64,000 nt of DNA from Acanthococcus lagerstroemiae. Lineage: Eukaryota > Arthropoda > Insecta > Hemiptera > Eriococcidae. Location: NCBI GenBank assembly GCA_031841125.1, contig CM063106.1, positions 38,002,001-38,066,000 of the forward strand, read 5' to 3'. Below, one piece after another: positions 22,081 through 33,600 of this stretch (the first letter of the stretch is position 1; the number at the start of each line of letters is the position of its first letter). The translations under genes were made by a program, and so were the position numbers. The notes under the pieces are model-generated. The model worked only from the letters and a program-made list of their open reading frames with translations, had not been told where the DNA came from and did not search any database.

Positions 22081-22217
22081 CTTGGAAATCTCCTTCGTGC
22101 AACTCCGTTATTTGATTTTCTTGTATTTCCAACTTTCGTAAACTTTCCATCGTTGCCAAAGCGTCGGTCGGTACCCTGGTCAGATCATTTCCACCTATGT
22201 TTAATCGCCTTAGTTTC
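22081..22217 (-). CDS. LRR gene exon A
   Basis: 137 bp between acceptor gttttcag and donor g|gtaaaatg. It encodes LRRLNIGGNDLTRVPTDAL and LRKLEIQENQITELHEGDF. It begins with the last base of a codon, so at least one more exon lies upstream; I found none up to 64 kb. Together exons A-D encode about eight tandem 24-residue LRRs, the pattern of secreted or membrane-anchored insect LRR proteins used in adhesion or recognition. No signal peptide, cysteine-rich cap or transmembrane segment is visible in the recovered part, so the exact family is not assignable. Confidence 0.83.
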
Positions 22218-22231
22218 CTGAAAACGTTCAA

Positions 22232-23944
22232 ACAACCCTTGTATTTTACAGTATTTATATAATTACATCACTATGGGTGTCCGTGCCCTACTTCCTTCCT
22301 GTTACCCCATCTCGAGTTTCGCTATTTAGCTTTAATTAAAGCAATACAAAAGGTTCACATTAACGTCAACTCAATTTAAATTTCAAAATGAGTCGACGAC
22401 GAGAGGACCGCAGGTTCAAATATTAACACTTATATCTAGTTTACATAACTGGAATTTCTCAGAAGTTGAAAATAATATGTTAACGCGTATATCTTCCGAT
22501 ACAAAAATTGTAACCTTTTCGTGCACGTTGAATAATTAATAGCTCGACTGTGCTGACATCATTCTTATACGTGAGTGTGTCGGCGGAAACTGAATAATAT
22601 TCCAACGTATCTAACAGTTAGATGCCGCGAGTATATTTATTACCCTCGAAGGATGGCGCTTTTTTCCTTCTTCGTAAGTAAGAATATTATGATTTGTACC
22701 AACGAACTCCGGCGAACTTTACTCCATGTTTTTCGTCTGCTAGGCAAGAAAAACTTGATGGAAGTGCACTCGAAAGTTCTTTTAAGTATCTGTTGGGGTA
22801 CTACATTCATTCGTAGCAAACTCTCGAGCCGTACCACAGATGCAAGCAGCCGTTTCGTTTGTCAACTACATTTTGGAACTTTTGAGACCCCACTTTCAGA
22901 AGTGGAATTATAAACTATAAGAAGCTACCTACGCTTTTTCTTCGGGGCGTACTCGTCTCTGAACTCAGGCGGCTATTTCACTTTCAAAAAGCATGTTTCG
23001 GTAGACACAGGGCTTATGTTTTTTTCTTGTGTGGTAATAAGTAGTACGTACACTACGAGTAATTATACAGTTTATGATACGATGAACTATAATTATACAC
23101 CCTTTTCATTCTTATTTAACTCAGTAGCGAATCCAGAAAGCTATCTTAAAAGGGGCAATTCACGTGTAAGAAATTGATACGTTGTGTCCTCCTGCTTGCT
23201 TGGAACTATTTTTTATATGTGTCCAGTAGATAAGAAGGATACACTCAAGAGCCCTGAATGATTTGTTCGGTTGACTATTTTTTTATTAATGCTTACAATG
23301 AAGATACCTCTCAAAGTATACTGTCGAAATTTTTTGATTCATTGAGTTATTTACAATGATATTTGTTATTTACAACTTGTTCGGACGTTTTTGAAACAAA
23401 AAGACTGACTTATTGTGTTCAGTTCATTTCGAGTACTATTTTATATGATTAACGAATCGTTCCTTAAATACCCATCTAGTGGTATTTTTGGTTACCTATT
23501 GCTCAGTATTTCTGTTCTGTTCATTAATTATTAAGTTGTTTTGTTATTTCAGTAGACAAAGCATGGAGTAGGTACACACGCTCGGTTACTCTCGATGTCG
23601 TTGTTTGTAAATAAGTTAGACTCTCCAGTAAAATTTTCGTTTTTTCAAATGTATTTCTTGATGTTCATAATATGTTAATGTTGACACACTCATTGCGCTT
23701 TGAGCGGAAGGGAGTGTTGTAATGTTGGAAATACTGCCACCGTGTACGTTCTTCAAGTACATTCGTGTGTACGCTGTACCATGTATGTTAATCCTTTCGA
23801 TGTCGTGTTACGAGTCACTACTTTTGAATATCTTTCGATGCCAATATACGTCTTCGAGTAGTGTTATTATTTAATGTTGGAGTTATAGCATTCGGTAATT
23901 ACTACGTTGAGAATTGCGTTTCAAACAATAGTAATTTGCGAAGA
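22232..23944. other. Intron or intergenic DNA, nothing recognised
   Basis: AT-rich; the longest open frame (22575-22913, plus) has no family motif and no paralogue in the window. No repeat ends identified. Confidence 0.45.
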
Positions 23945-25560
23945 GTCTCATCGAAAATTTATAGAAAAAATTTCCTGACAATTTTTGAAGAATTTCATAG
24001 GAAATATTCGGTGAAAAACTCATATGATTTCTGATGAATTTCATCGAAAATCTTCTGGAAAAATGTTTGATGATCTCTGAAGAATTTCATTGTAAGTCTC
24101 CGGGGAAAATCTCGGATGATTTTTAAGCAATTTTCCAAAGAATCGCATCGGAAATCTTTAGAAAAAATTTCCATTGGTTTCGAAAAATTTCATAAAAATT
24201 CTTCGAGAAAATTTCCTGATAATTTTTGGAGATTTTTATCGAAAGCACTCGGGGAATCACACCAAGAGTTTTGAAGAATTGTACCTACCAAAAATCTTCA
24301 GAGGAAACCTTCGATTATTTCCAAGGAATTTCATGAAAAATATTCAGGACGATTCCTTTGATTTTCAAAGATTATTTCCGACGATCTTTGTCGAAAATAT
24401 TAAGGGTAAATTTCCGATCATTTTCAATGAATTTTATCGGACATCACTGAAAAACATTATCCGATTATTTCAGGAGAAATTTGTGGGAAATTTTAGGAAA
24501 ACTCTGCATTTATTCCAAATAATTTTATCAGAAATCACTGAGAAGTACCTTCGATGATTCTTGAAGGTTTACTTCAGGAAAATATTTCAATGATTGCCAC
24601 ATATTTTCATCAGAAATTTTTGGGATAAATATTTCGATGGTCTCAGAAGAATTTCATCAGAAATGTTCGGAAAAAATCCCCGATGATTCAATGAATTTTA
24701 TCGGATATTTTTGGGAAAAAATCTCCGATAATGTCCGAAGAATTTCATTGGAAATCTTTACAAAAAATTTCCTTCTTCGGAAATTATTTGGCATTTTTTT
24801 TTTTTTTTGAAAATTTGCAATGAGATTGCTTAAAAATCATCCGAGATTTTTTCCGAAGATTTACGATGAAATTCTTCGGAGATTATTGAATATTTTTCCA
24901 GATGATTTTCGATGAAATTCATCAGAAACCATCGGAGTTTTTCTTCGAATATTTCCCATGAAATTCTTCAAAAATTATCAGGAAATTTTCTCGAAGAATA
25001 CCTACTGTTTTGAAAACACTGAAAATTTTTTCTAAAAATTTTCGATGAGATTCTTCGAACATTACCTATCGGAGTTGCTTTCCGAAAGTTTCCGATGCCA
25101 TTTTTTAAAAATTATCGGAAAATATTCCCGAAGATTTTCGAAGAAATTCTTTGGAAAACGCTGGACTTTTTTAAAAATATTTCCGATAAAATTCTCCGGA
25201 AATCATTACATTTCTTCTCCCAGGTTTCTGATTAATTAGAAATCATTAGAGATTTTCCCCGAACATTTTTAATGAAAATCTCTGAAAAGCATCAAAATTT
25301 GCTCCAAGGATATCCTTCCATAGAGATTTTTCCTAAAATTTCTGACAAAATTTGCCTGAAATCGTCGGAGATATTTTGTCCGATGAAATTCTTCGAAAAT
25401 CATCACAAATTTTTCCTGAATAGGAGATTTTTTTTGAAGATTTCCGATGAAATTCTTCGAAGATTTAGAAAATTTTTCCGGAAGATTCTTGATAAAATTT
25501 TTCAAAAGCCATCGGAGTTTTCCCCGAATATTTCCCATGAAATTCTTGTCGAAGAGACCG
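23945..25560. repeat. ~46-bp satellite, block 2, inverted (foldback) arrangement
   Basis: From 23945 to about 24780 monomers read in the reverse sense ('gaatttcatcgg'); from about 24800 to 25560 they read forward ('gatgaaattcttcgg'). Left stretch 23973-24132 and right stretch 24833-24990 are clear inverted counterparts (shared order of distinctive words such as 'tctcggatgatttttaagcaa'), about 85% by eye. Open frames inside (24174-24557, 25269-25604) arise from the repeat and are not genes. Confidence 0.8.
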
Positions 25561-25708
25561 CTCGCCTGGCGAATCAACGTTCGCCTGGTTTCGCGAAAAA
25601 ATAGTTTTCCTATGGCGGAAGGAAGACTGACTAACTCTGTATACCGATGATCGAATTTACCAATGTCCTCGATTCCTCTAATCGAAATTTATATTGGTAG
25701 ATAACCTT

Positions 25709-25940
25709 CAAGGACGTAGCGAAGAGTTTTTTCAGTAGGAGCAAAAGTATTAAAATCCCAATTTATTCAACACAAAATTCCCAAATATCTCAATTTGTTT
25801 GTACTGGCCCAAAAAAAAAACAAAAAAAAAACGTTTGACTTGTTGGGTTTCTCCAACTTTTGATCCATCTATTAAGATTTCCCAACTCCGACTGAGGCTC
25901 GGGGCAAGCTGGCCCCCGTGCCTCCGTATTTTCGTCCTTG
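25709..25940. mobile_element. hAT MITE, CAGGGACGTA family, copy C
   Basis: 232 bp, ends CAAGGACGTAGCGAAGAG and TTTTCGTCCTTG. Flanking octamers ataacctt (25701-25708) and acaacctt (25941-25948) agree at 7 of 8. The interior shares 'tttgacttgttgggttt', 'tttgatccatct' and similar words with copy A. Confidence 0.82.
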
Positions 25941-25948
25941 ACAACCTT

Positions 25949-28176
25949 ACTTTTCACAACTCGCTCAGACCCTTCGAGAATATGTCAATGACTATGGTGT
26001 AACTAGAAAAAAATTTAGAGGAACTGCCATTAGTTTTTTTTAAACAAATAAGTAATATAAGAATATTACAGTATTATGGACGTATATTATTTAAAAATGA
26101 TATTAAAGGAGGAGAGGCTGCAGCCCCATCAATCCTCTCGTAATAAAAGACTCACAAAGAATCTTTTATGCCTGTTCGAGACAAATAAATGCTCTTTCAA
26201 AAGCTCTGCTCAACTTTCACGAATTAAGGTTGTTCAAAACTTGTTTATGACGTCATGATTTTTTCAGACTTAAAAAAATTAGCACGATCACTCGTTAAAG
26301 CTGCTGATTTAAAAATATAATTCTTATGTAGGTATCACGCTCACTTCTCAATCTCAGTTATCATTACTAAAATTTCAATAGGTGAAACCTTTAAATTATA
26401 ATATCTGAAAACTATATTTCGCATAGTAGATAATCCACATTTTACTAAATGATAGTAGCATAGCTTTTTGTATTCCTATACTTAGGCTTGGTATTTTATT
26501 TTCAAGTCATCAAGGCGATCGATTCTATTCCTCGCCGTTATTAATATTTAAAGTTGCTTGAGAAAATAAAAGAAGAAAAAAACATTACCGGTAATTAAGG
26601 TCTGGTTCGAACTTGGAACATGAGTTTTTACATCAGCAAATTAGAACTATACGATAAAATATAAATTACGTTTTTCTATTTGATATTTCCGTTGTTATAT
26701 TTATTAAAGAAATCAGGTTACGTCAGTCAAACGCGCCGAGACCATTCATAGAGTACAATAAGAAAAGTTCAAAAGATTACAACTTTTCATTCAGCCCTTC
26801 GCAGTTCGCGTTCGGTGTGGGGCGTTGTTCAACTTTATATAATTAACATTTTCCTTTATTGATTCTGTGCTCGCTTTTCAGAAATTCCAATAATGATCGA
26901 GTGCTGAACCGTTGTACAAAAATTATAACAGAACGGACTCGGATTGAAAATTCATCCAGTAATAATTTGAGATGAGCTCGTAACTCAGATAGCTTCGGGT
27001 AAAATGTAATATACATAAAACTGAAGACATGCATGTTGTGAATAAGAAAAAGCTCTACCCGATAGAGGAACTAATTTGCACACTCTACGATGAGACGAGC
27101 TTCTTTGGCTCACACGTGTTGCACATTTTAAATAGGCGTATAACGTTTCAAAGTCAGTATCATCAGCCGATCAGAGTACAGGAAAAGGAAAATCAACCAG
27201 TCTCAAATGCTGTAAAAGGATTCATCGAAGAATCAGCTGGTGGGAAAATTAACATTCAGCATTGCTTCTGATTTGAAAAAATATTCATACGGTAGTTTAA
27301 GGTTTCGAACTTTTCGAAAGTTGTGTGGTGTACTGGAAAGTTGAATCAAACAAAAATCGAATTATTCGAAAAGAACGAGTGTCGAGATGCGAATATCGAA
27401 TTTTATTCATTCGGCAATGTTTCGAATTTAGATGCAACATTTCTGCGCCGCCGATTAAGACCCTGAACCGATGAGTTTCGCGACTCTAAATTTTAATTCT
27501 ACTCGAGGGCGTATTCCGACGTATCAGAAAATCGAAATGAAATTTCATTCCTGGCGATGAAAAATATTACGTAATGTGAAATTCGATAACTCGCATTTCT
27601 CGAAGCAAATTCGCAAGTATGAGTTCGGAGCGAGGGTAACGCTGTGGCATATTGAAAAGTATCTACTCGTTTAGGAGAGCCGACTAACAAAAAAAAAAAA
27701 AAAAAAAAAAAAGAGAATGAAAAAAAATGAAAAATTGTCCATTATGATGAAATGTCACTCAGACAAATGGCGAAACAGCGAAACATCTGTATCAGGTGTT
27801 GTACATCAACATAGTGGTTGGAAATGTGCGTAATTCGTAAGTACATTTTCTGGAAAATCGATTCAAGAAAATTTACCTACTTCTCGTAATCATCAATGGA
27901 GATCAACACTCAAATTTAGTTAATTATAAAAAAATTTACGTACAACAATTAAATTAGAAAAATAAAAACATATTTTTGAAAAAATATGTCTTTTTGTGTA
28001 AGACAGTGTGCTAATCACGAATACTTAATACGCAAACAGAGCTGAATTCACATACGAAGCTGAATGAGGTGCCTGCCGAGCTTTTAGAAAAATTTAACAA
28101 ATAAAAGACAGATATAAGGAAGGAGAATAGAAAACCGAAAGAATGGAGGAGAAAAGAAGAAAGACACTAATAACTT
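25949..28176. other. Intergenic DNA, nothing recognised
   Basis: About 2.2 kb with no supported gene. The frame at 27029-27271 (80 aa, plus) has no recognisable motif. A 25-base A-run lies at about 27690-27713. Confidence 0.45.
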
Positions 28177-29163
28177 CAGGGTGTCTACTGGATTTGGGAA
28201 ACAAAATATCATGATTTTTCATGATATTTTTTCATGACTATCATGGGGGATATAAAAAAAAAGTGGAGGGTTGGCAAACTTGGCACTTCGCGCCTCACCG
28301 GGAGCTCCACCTTTTGACCCCCTCTCTACCACCCCCTCAGATTAATTTTCAAATGAACAAAAACTTGTATTGTGAAACTTACATTCTGTACCTGATTTTC
28401 CAATAGGGGGATGCCTAAAATGAGAGAATATTTTGAGAGTACAAGTGTACCCTCTACTTTTCAACTCTCATGGTGAGGCACAAAGCTTGGATTTTTTTAA
28501 AAAGAATCACCAGAATTAAACTTGTTGCATAATTCAACATGTTTCTTCTAACGACATTACAGTAATATGGATTGTAATACAAATGAAACGGTCTTAAGAG
28601 AGTTGAAAAATGCACATAGTTTTGTCCCTCTTTGTGGGTGTTTTAAACCTGCAATCTTCTGCATTTATAAGCATGCAGAAAAACAAGCAGTTCCATTTGT
28701 ATGAAACTGGTGATAAATGTGTTCCACATCCCAATAACTGACCAAAATAATGAAAAGCTAATAAATATTAGATTCATTATGTGTTGATTTAAAAAAATCA
28801 TTAATTACTTACTTTATCAACAAATTTCTAGAGAATATAAGCAATAATAAGTTTGAAACAAAGAACTTTGGAAAATATTTTTGGAAGAAATTACAAAATA
28901 CTTTTCATTTAGGTAGTACCAACGCCCTATCAATACAGAGCGCGCTAAACTTCCATAATAAATATTCACTCAATATATTTTTCTCATTAAATGAATAAAA
29001 CCGATTTTTTTTTTTTTGGTAATGGAAATATTGCGAACTATGACATGATGAAATATCATGACTTTTTCGAGTTTTGGTTAAAATATCATGACCTTTCATG
29101 ACTTTCATAACAAGTTTTTGAAATCGTGACTTTTTATGCCTTTTCACGCCAGTAGACACCCTG
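28177..29163. mobile_element. hAT-like element with CAGGGTGTCTACTGG ends
   Basis: Perfect 15-bp inverted ends (CAGGGTGTCTACTGG / CCAGTAGACACCCTG), with ATCATGA-type words clustered just inside both ends ('atatcatgatttttcatgat' left, 'atatcatgacctttcatgac' right), a pattern of transposase-binding repeats. 987 bp and non-coding. Flanking octamers do not match, so the target duplication has decayed or the class differs. Confidence 0.72.
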
Positions 29164-29860
29164 ATCTTGTCAAGAGAATTTGAATTAATTTTGAAGAGAT
29201 GGGGGGGGGGGCAAAACGCAAAACCTCATTCGCTCAACATCGATAGCTCACAATGTAGGATACTCGAAGTTCATTCGAAAATTAGGTGAACTTTTTTTTT
29301 AAATTCAACACAGCGGCTTGCAAGTAGCAATTCTTGGATGAGCCACTTAGAATATGAGAACGATGTGAGTTTATATACTTTTTTTTACTGATACTGAAGT
29401 TTCGGAGGTGAAAATTGCATCAGATTTTATCAGCTCACTGGATTATTGACTGAGTGACAAACTTTTAATGAATTTTCAACATTCATCAGTATCCTAATAT
29501 CTAAAACAGCTAATGATCATTACCACCTCTCCCTTATCCTTTCTGACGTATTACATGATAAAATCTTTGAGACACCTGTGTCCTCAAGTTCCTTAATTCC
29601 ATTGACCTGTACTAGACTATTTAATCAATTCACTGTCAGTGTCTTTATACCGACACAGTACATGACATGTAAGAATGTTACTAAAATTAATGAAATGAAT
29701 GAAAAATGAATGAAAATAAACTGAAATCAAACAAGCCATGCAACTCAGTTTTTGTCTCCCTGAGACCGACAGCTTTTAAGACCAGCTACGACTCGTCAAA
29801 AGGGGAGCCGTCCTCTAAAGGGTTGACGTTAATTTCCGTTCGAAAATCAATGGCTCTCAG

Positions 29861-30029
29861 TTCAGTGGCTTAGCTAGATCTCAGTTGGGGGGCTTCATTC
29901 TTATGGAATTTTTGGCACCGCTGATAAATGTTATCAGTAGTTAGAAATTTTCGAACTGCAATTCTTAAAACTCTTTGTTTTTACCTTAAGGGGGAGGTGC
30001 ACAAAAACCGTGATGCGCGTACGCCACTG
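29861..30029. mobile_element. Short hAT-like MITE (CAGTGGCTTAGCTAG ends)
   Basis: Inverted ends CAGTGGCTTAGC / GCGTACGCCACTG around 169 bp of non-coding DNA; no target duplication seen. The ends resemble the element at 40749-40915. Confidence 0.5.
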
Positions 30030-30283
30030 GAAAATTTTGAGAAATATGACACTTTTTGAGATGTTCTTCCTTGTACTTTATTTATTTATTAAATTTTATT
30101 ACCAGTTATTACATAGCATGTCATGAGGGTTGGGTAGCTTTTACCTCATTGGGTTTTCCCCACCCCCTTTATGATGAGTTTTTAATAATTCAGTTACCTA
30201 CATATTATATAGTTTTTACAATATAACCTTTTTGATTTAAGGGGTCATTTACTTTTTCTTCCTTGTCTACTTTTTTTTTTAGC

Positions 30284-30430
30284 TCACCTTATTCTATCGA
30301 AAGCTCCCTGAACATCACAACTTATCAAAATCGGGTGCTTATATGATTTTTTAAATTGATTTACTGCCTTGTTCATTTCATTTAAAGCTGTTTCAGTTGA
30401 CCTTCCTTCTCTATATCCATACTGGTGTTC
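30284..30430 (-). pseudogene. LINE reverse transcriptase fragment
   Basis: FQEHQYGYREGRSTETALNE...NQFKKSYKHPILISCDVQGAFDRI matches non-LTR RT motifs 'Q.GFR.GRST..A' and 'DI.GAFD'. It begins after a C-run at 30438-30448 and is cut at both ends. Confidence 0.7.
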
Positions 30431-30543
30431 CTGAAAGATTCCCCCCCCCCCAATTTCTATGTTTTTAAACCTAATACGTCCAGGAACCTCAGACGACCTA
30501 AGACGACATACCTCACAAATTCTAAAGACGTGTATAACTACCC

Positions 30544-30888
30544 CCCCCCCCCCCACATCGGAACCCTCTGTACAGCAAACCGTCATCTCGAAACTATTGT
30601 CCATCGAGTTCTTCTAGGCCACTCTAAGACAACACACCAATTCATATACGACAAAACACCAGTTCCAGTCTGTCCACACTGCACCAACCAGCGCCTAACA
30701 ATACATCACATTCTCACAACATATGTACCAAGATGGAAGATTAAACACTACCGAATTCACATCGGGACCAACAAATATAGTTACCTAACCTACACAATAC
30801 TATGTAATATACATATATAATTATACTGTAGAGATATAGCTATTGTAATATATGGCAATAAACGGTCCTTTCAGTAAAAAAAAAAAAA
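30544..30888 (+). pseudogene. LINE 3' end with zinc knuckle, AATAAA and A-tail
   Basis: An open frame to 30820 gives HRVLLGHSKTTHQFIYDKTP, then VPVCPHCTNQRLTIHHILTT, the C-x2-C...H...H/C knuckle and flanks of RNase H-type LINEs. The reading is 5'-truncated just after a C-run (30541-30554). After the stop an 'aataaa' lies near 30851, and an A-run at 30877-30888 is the likely poly(A) tail. Confidence 0.75.
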
Positions 30889-30903
30889 TATTTTCTCGTA
30901 TAC

Positions 30904-31148
30904 TTGGACGTTGTTCAACAAAAGGGAATCAACTAACATTTGCAAACAAAAGTATCGTTGGAAAGAGCGTAAAACGTAGAATTTTTCAAAATTGAGCCCC
31001 CGATTCAAAAATGTGTACTCACGTTGAAAAAAGCTTATCAGTAAACGCAATGCCATATAGTTTCTACATGGCTCTTGAACTTCGAATGACGTGTTCTCAA
31101 ACAGCGGATTTTGCTAGTTGGTTCCCTTTTGCTGAACAGCGTCCACTT
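30904..31148 (-). mobile_element. Palindromic MITE M1, copy 1
   Basis: Inverted ends GGACGTTGTTCAACAAAAGGGAA / 'ttcccttttgctgaacagcgtcc' (about 30-38 bp arms). The interior, 'aaaaagcttatcagtaaacgc' and 'gattcaaaaatgtgtactcac', is shared with the copies at 35.6/37.5 kb, 38.7 kb, 47.1 kb and 47.6 kb. Non-coding. Confidence 0.72.
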
Positions 31149-31194
31149 TACCTCGTGTCGACAATAGGGTTATTCGCCTGTAGAAATTTATAAA

Positions 31195-31560
31195 TCCGTC
31201 GGTTCTTTATTTGGTTTATTTAGTAATTTTATTTTCCCCAATTTCCATATAATTTTTCAAATATTGTCTTTAATATACTTGGAAAGTTTTTGTGAATGAT
31301 TCTCATCATCTTGTTTGAGATATCATCTGATCCATTTCCTTTCTGTTATTTAGTCCTTTTATTATATTTTTTATGACCGCTTCTTCAATTTCTATTTTAT
31401 TTGTTTTTATACTTTCGTATTTTTTAAAGGTATCATTAATCTCAGGGAAAATGTTTGAGAAGATTTCTTTATATTTTTCTTTTTCTTCATTGATGATTTT
31501 ATTTGACACTTTGATAGGAGGGAATTCGATTTTTTTATATTTTTCCATTATAATTTTATA
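31195..31560 (-). pseudogene. RTE-like LINE fragment (start of RT domain)
   Basis: Minus strand: EEAVIKNIIKGLNNRK, then after a frameshift GNGSDDISNKMMRIIHKN, corresponding to the non-LTR RT opening 'I..LKNRKAPGPDGI'. It is preceded by a Lys/Glu-rich linker. The same LINE type appears at 41341-42200. Confidence 0.62.
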
Positions 31561-31609
31561 TGGTTTCCCCCATACCGCGGATACGATTCATTAGGTTTAT
31601 CACCCCCTC

Positions 31610-32560
31610 ACCTTGCAAAGCCCTTGAATCTTCTAAACATTTTTCGACTCCACTTGAGACTCTTCAAGGCATTTCCTAACTTGCTAAAGACTTGTCAAGA
31701 CTGGTTCAACTATTTCACAACTCTGTATGATTTTTCAGAAAATGGGTTTAGGCTCTTCAAGAATGAACTGAGGCTCTTCAATTTATGAACAGGACATATG
31801 AAAACTCTTTCATACTTGTTTAAAAGTGGAACAATTTAAAACTAGCCGAGGTTTTTCAGTGTTCATTTAGAACTCTCTAAAGAGTTTTCGTTATTTTATT
31901 TCAGATCCTGTACGGCTCGTTTTCAAATTTCGGTCTTTTCAAGACTCGTTAAGACTTTGTATAACTTCTCTAGACAATCTCAAGACTGCCAAACCAAGGA
32001 TGTAGTGAAGGCATTTGTTTATTGTGGGAGGCTGGGGTACTCCAGCTGATTGACCAAATTCTGTTACCTATTTCAATACACAAGCAAAGAAAAATTCACT
32101 GTTCTAATTTTCCAACTGATTTTCGTCACATTGCTAATTCGGTCAAAATTGTAATCAATCCCCGGGAAAAATTGCTTACTTTTTCAGTTATTAGCTGATT
32201 CGCATCAATTTTCAACTCTGGTTCAAAAACTTTTTTGTTGGGGGAGGGGTAAGTTAGTCTCTTGTCCTCATAGTAACGTTTCTGTTTAAGACTTGCAGAT
32301 TCTTCGACACTTGTTTAAAACACTTCGAGACCAGTTCAAGACGTTTCAAGTTTTTCCGAACTTAGTTAAGGCTTGCTAAAACTCTTCCAGGTTCGATTAA
32401 AACCCTTCAAGCTTTGATCGGCCATTTTTAAGACACCTTAGTCTATTTGAAAATTTTGACTCTCTATGAGTCTTCCATATTTGTTTAATAATAGTCCAAA
32501 AGACACTTTTAGACTTGATTTGGACTCGTTAAAACATGATTCAAGACTTTAGAAAAGTAA
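31610..32560. repeat. Degenerate 'gactcttcaagac' minisatellite-like region
   Basis: Dozens of diverged occurrences of words like AGACTCTTCAA and GACTTGTTTAAGAC spaced about 20-40 bp. Within it, 31996-32275 looks like a decayed CAGGGACGTA-type MITE ('caaggatgtagtgaag' to 'cttgtcctc'). No gene. Confidence 0.55.
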
Positions 32561-33229
32561 AAGGAACATTTGGCAAATATAGTAAAAAAAGCAGGACTGT
32601 GCAGATGAAAAACACAAAAGCATATGACTAGTCAGGTCTTGTACGTGTATTGTTCAAAAGAGGGTCACACTGAGAAGAACCGTTTTGGATTACCGATCAG
32701 ACTGACAGTTAAATCCGCCACTACAGGGTGCGACATCCTGAAGTTTACATGTTGATAACACGGTTTTCAAGTATCCAGAAGTCTGCCATTTAGAAAACAC
32801 TCTCAAGCAAACGGTCTATGCCACCAAAGTTTGCGATTTAGAGGATTTAAAGAAATAGATTTGTGATGAATGCGCGGCGATCGGTAAGACAGTGTTAGAG
32901 AACGCATTGAAAAGTTTCGAAAAAAGGTTAAATTTTGTAAAAGGTACTGATAAATATTGTAAAGATGCTATTTTTAAAACCAAATAAACTTTTTTTAAAT
33001 GGTATTTCATCCTCTTTCCAACTGCGTATTTTTCGTTCCTCTCTGACAGACGATTTTGATACAGCAGTGTTACTTTATACTTGTAAAATTTCGAGACTAT
33101 TATGTAGTACTTTTGCAGACTTACATATGTATTTAGAACTAGTAAGACAATAGCGGGTTTAAAAATGTTACGGGAAGCCCACCATTTTCAAAATTGAAAA
33201 AAACAGTTCTCATATCTATTTTAATAGTC

Positions 33230-33600
33230 CCCCCAAGGGAAAAAAAGTCAGGTGGATTCTGTTGGAACTGTATGCAAAAAAGATCGCACGATTCTTGTGA
33301 GGGCTCCTAAAAAGAGTCAGACGGTTCAAGAAAAGATGAGACGATTCTATTTGGGGCCCCTTGGACATAAAAATAGATCATACGATTCCGACAGCAGCCT
33401 CTGAAAAAAATCCGACGATCCAAGAGATCAGACATTTTATTGGAAGTCTCTCGTATGCCAAATCGCAAGGTTCTGACCAGAGCCCTTCAGAAAAAAAGTC
33501 AAATGATCTAAAAAAAAATTTAATTATTTTACCGAAGGCCCATTGTGTGCTTAAAAAAAATCATATGATTTTGACAAAACGATTTTGGTAGGAGATTCTC
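33230..33600. repeat. Degenerate ~50-bp minisatellite, block 1
   Basis: Repeated phrase of the type 'cgattctgttggggctcct' followed by 'aaaaaagatcacacgatt', strongly diverged. The same family occurs at 58190-58470. The open frame at 33361-33591 is composed of these repeats. Confidence 0.62.

Noticed and set aside
24174..24557. 127-codon open frame in the satellite
   Set aside because: Composed of satellite monomers; Phe/Ile/Lys-rich with no motif, and similar frames arise on both strands throughout the arrays.
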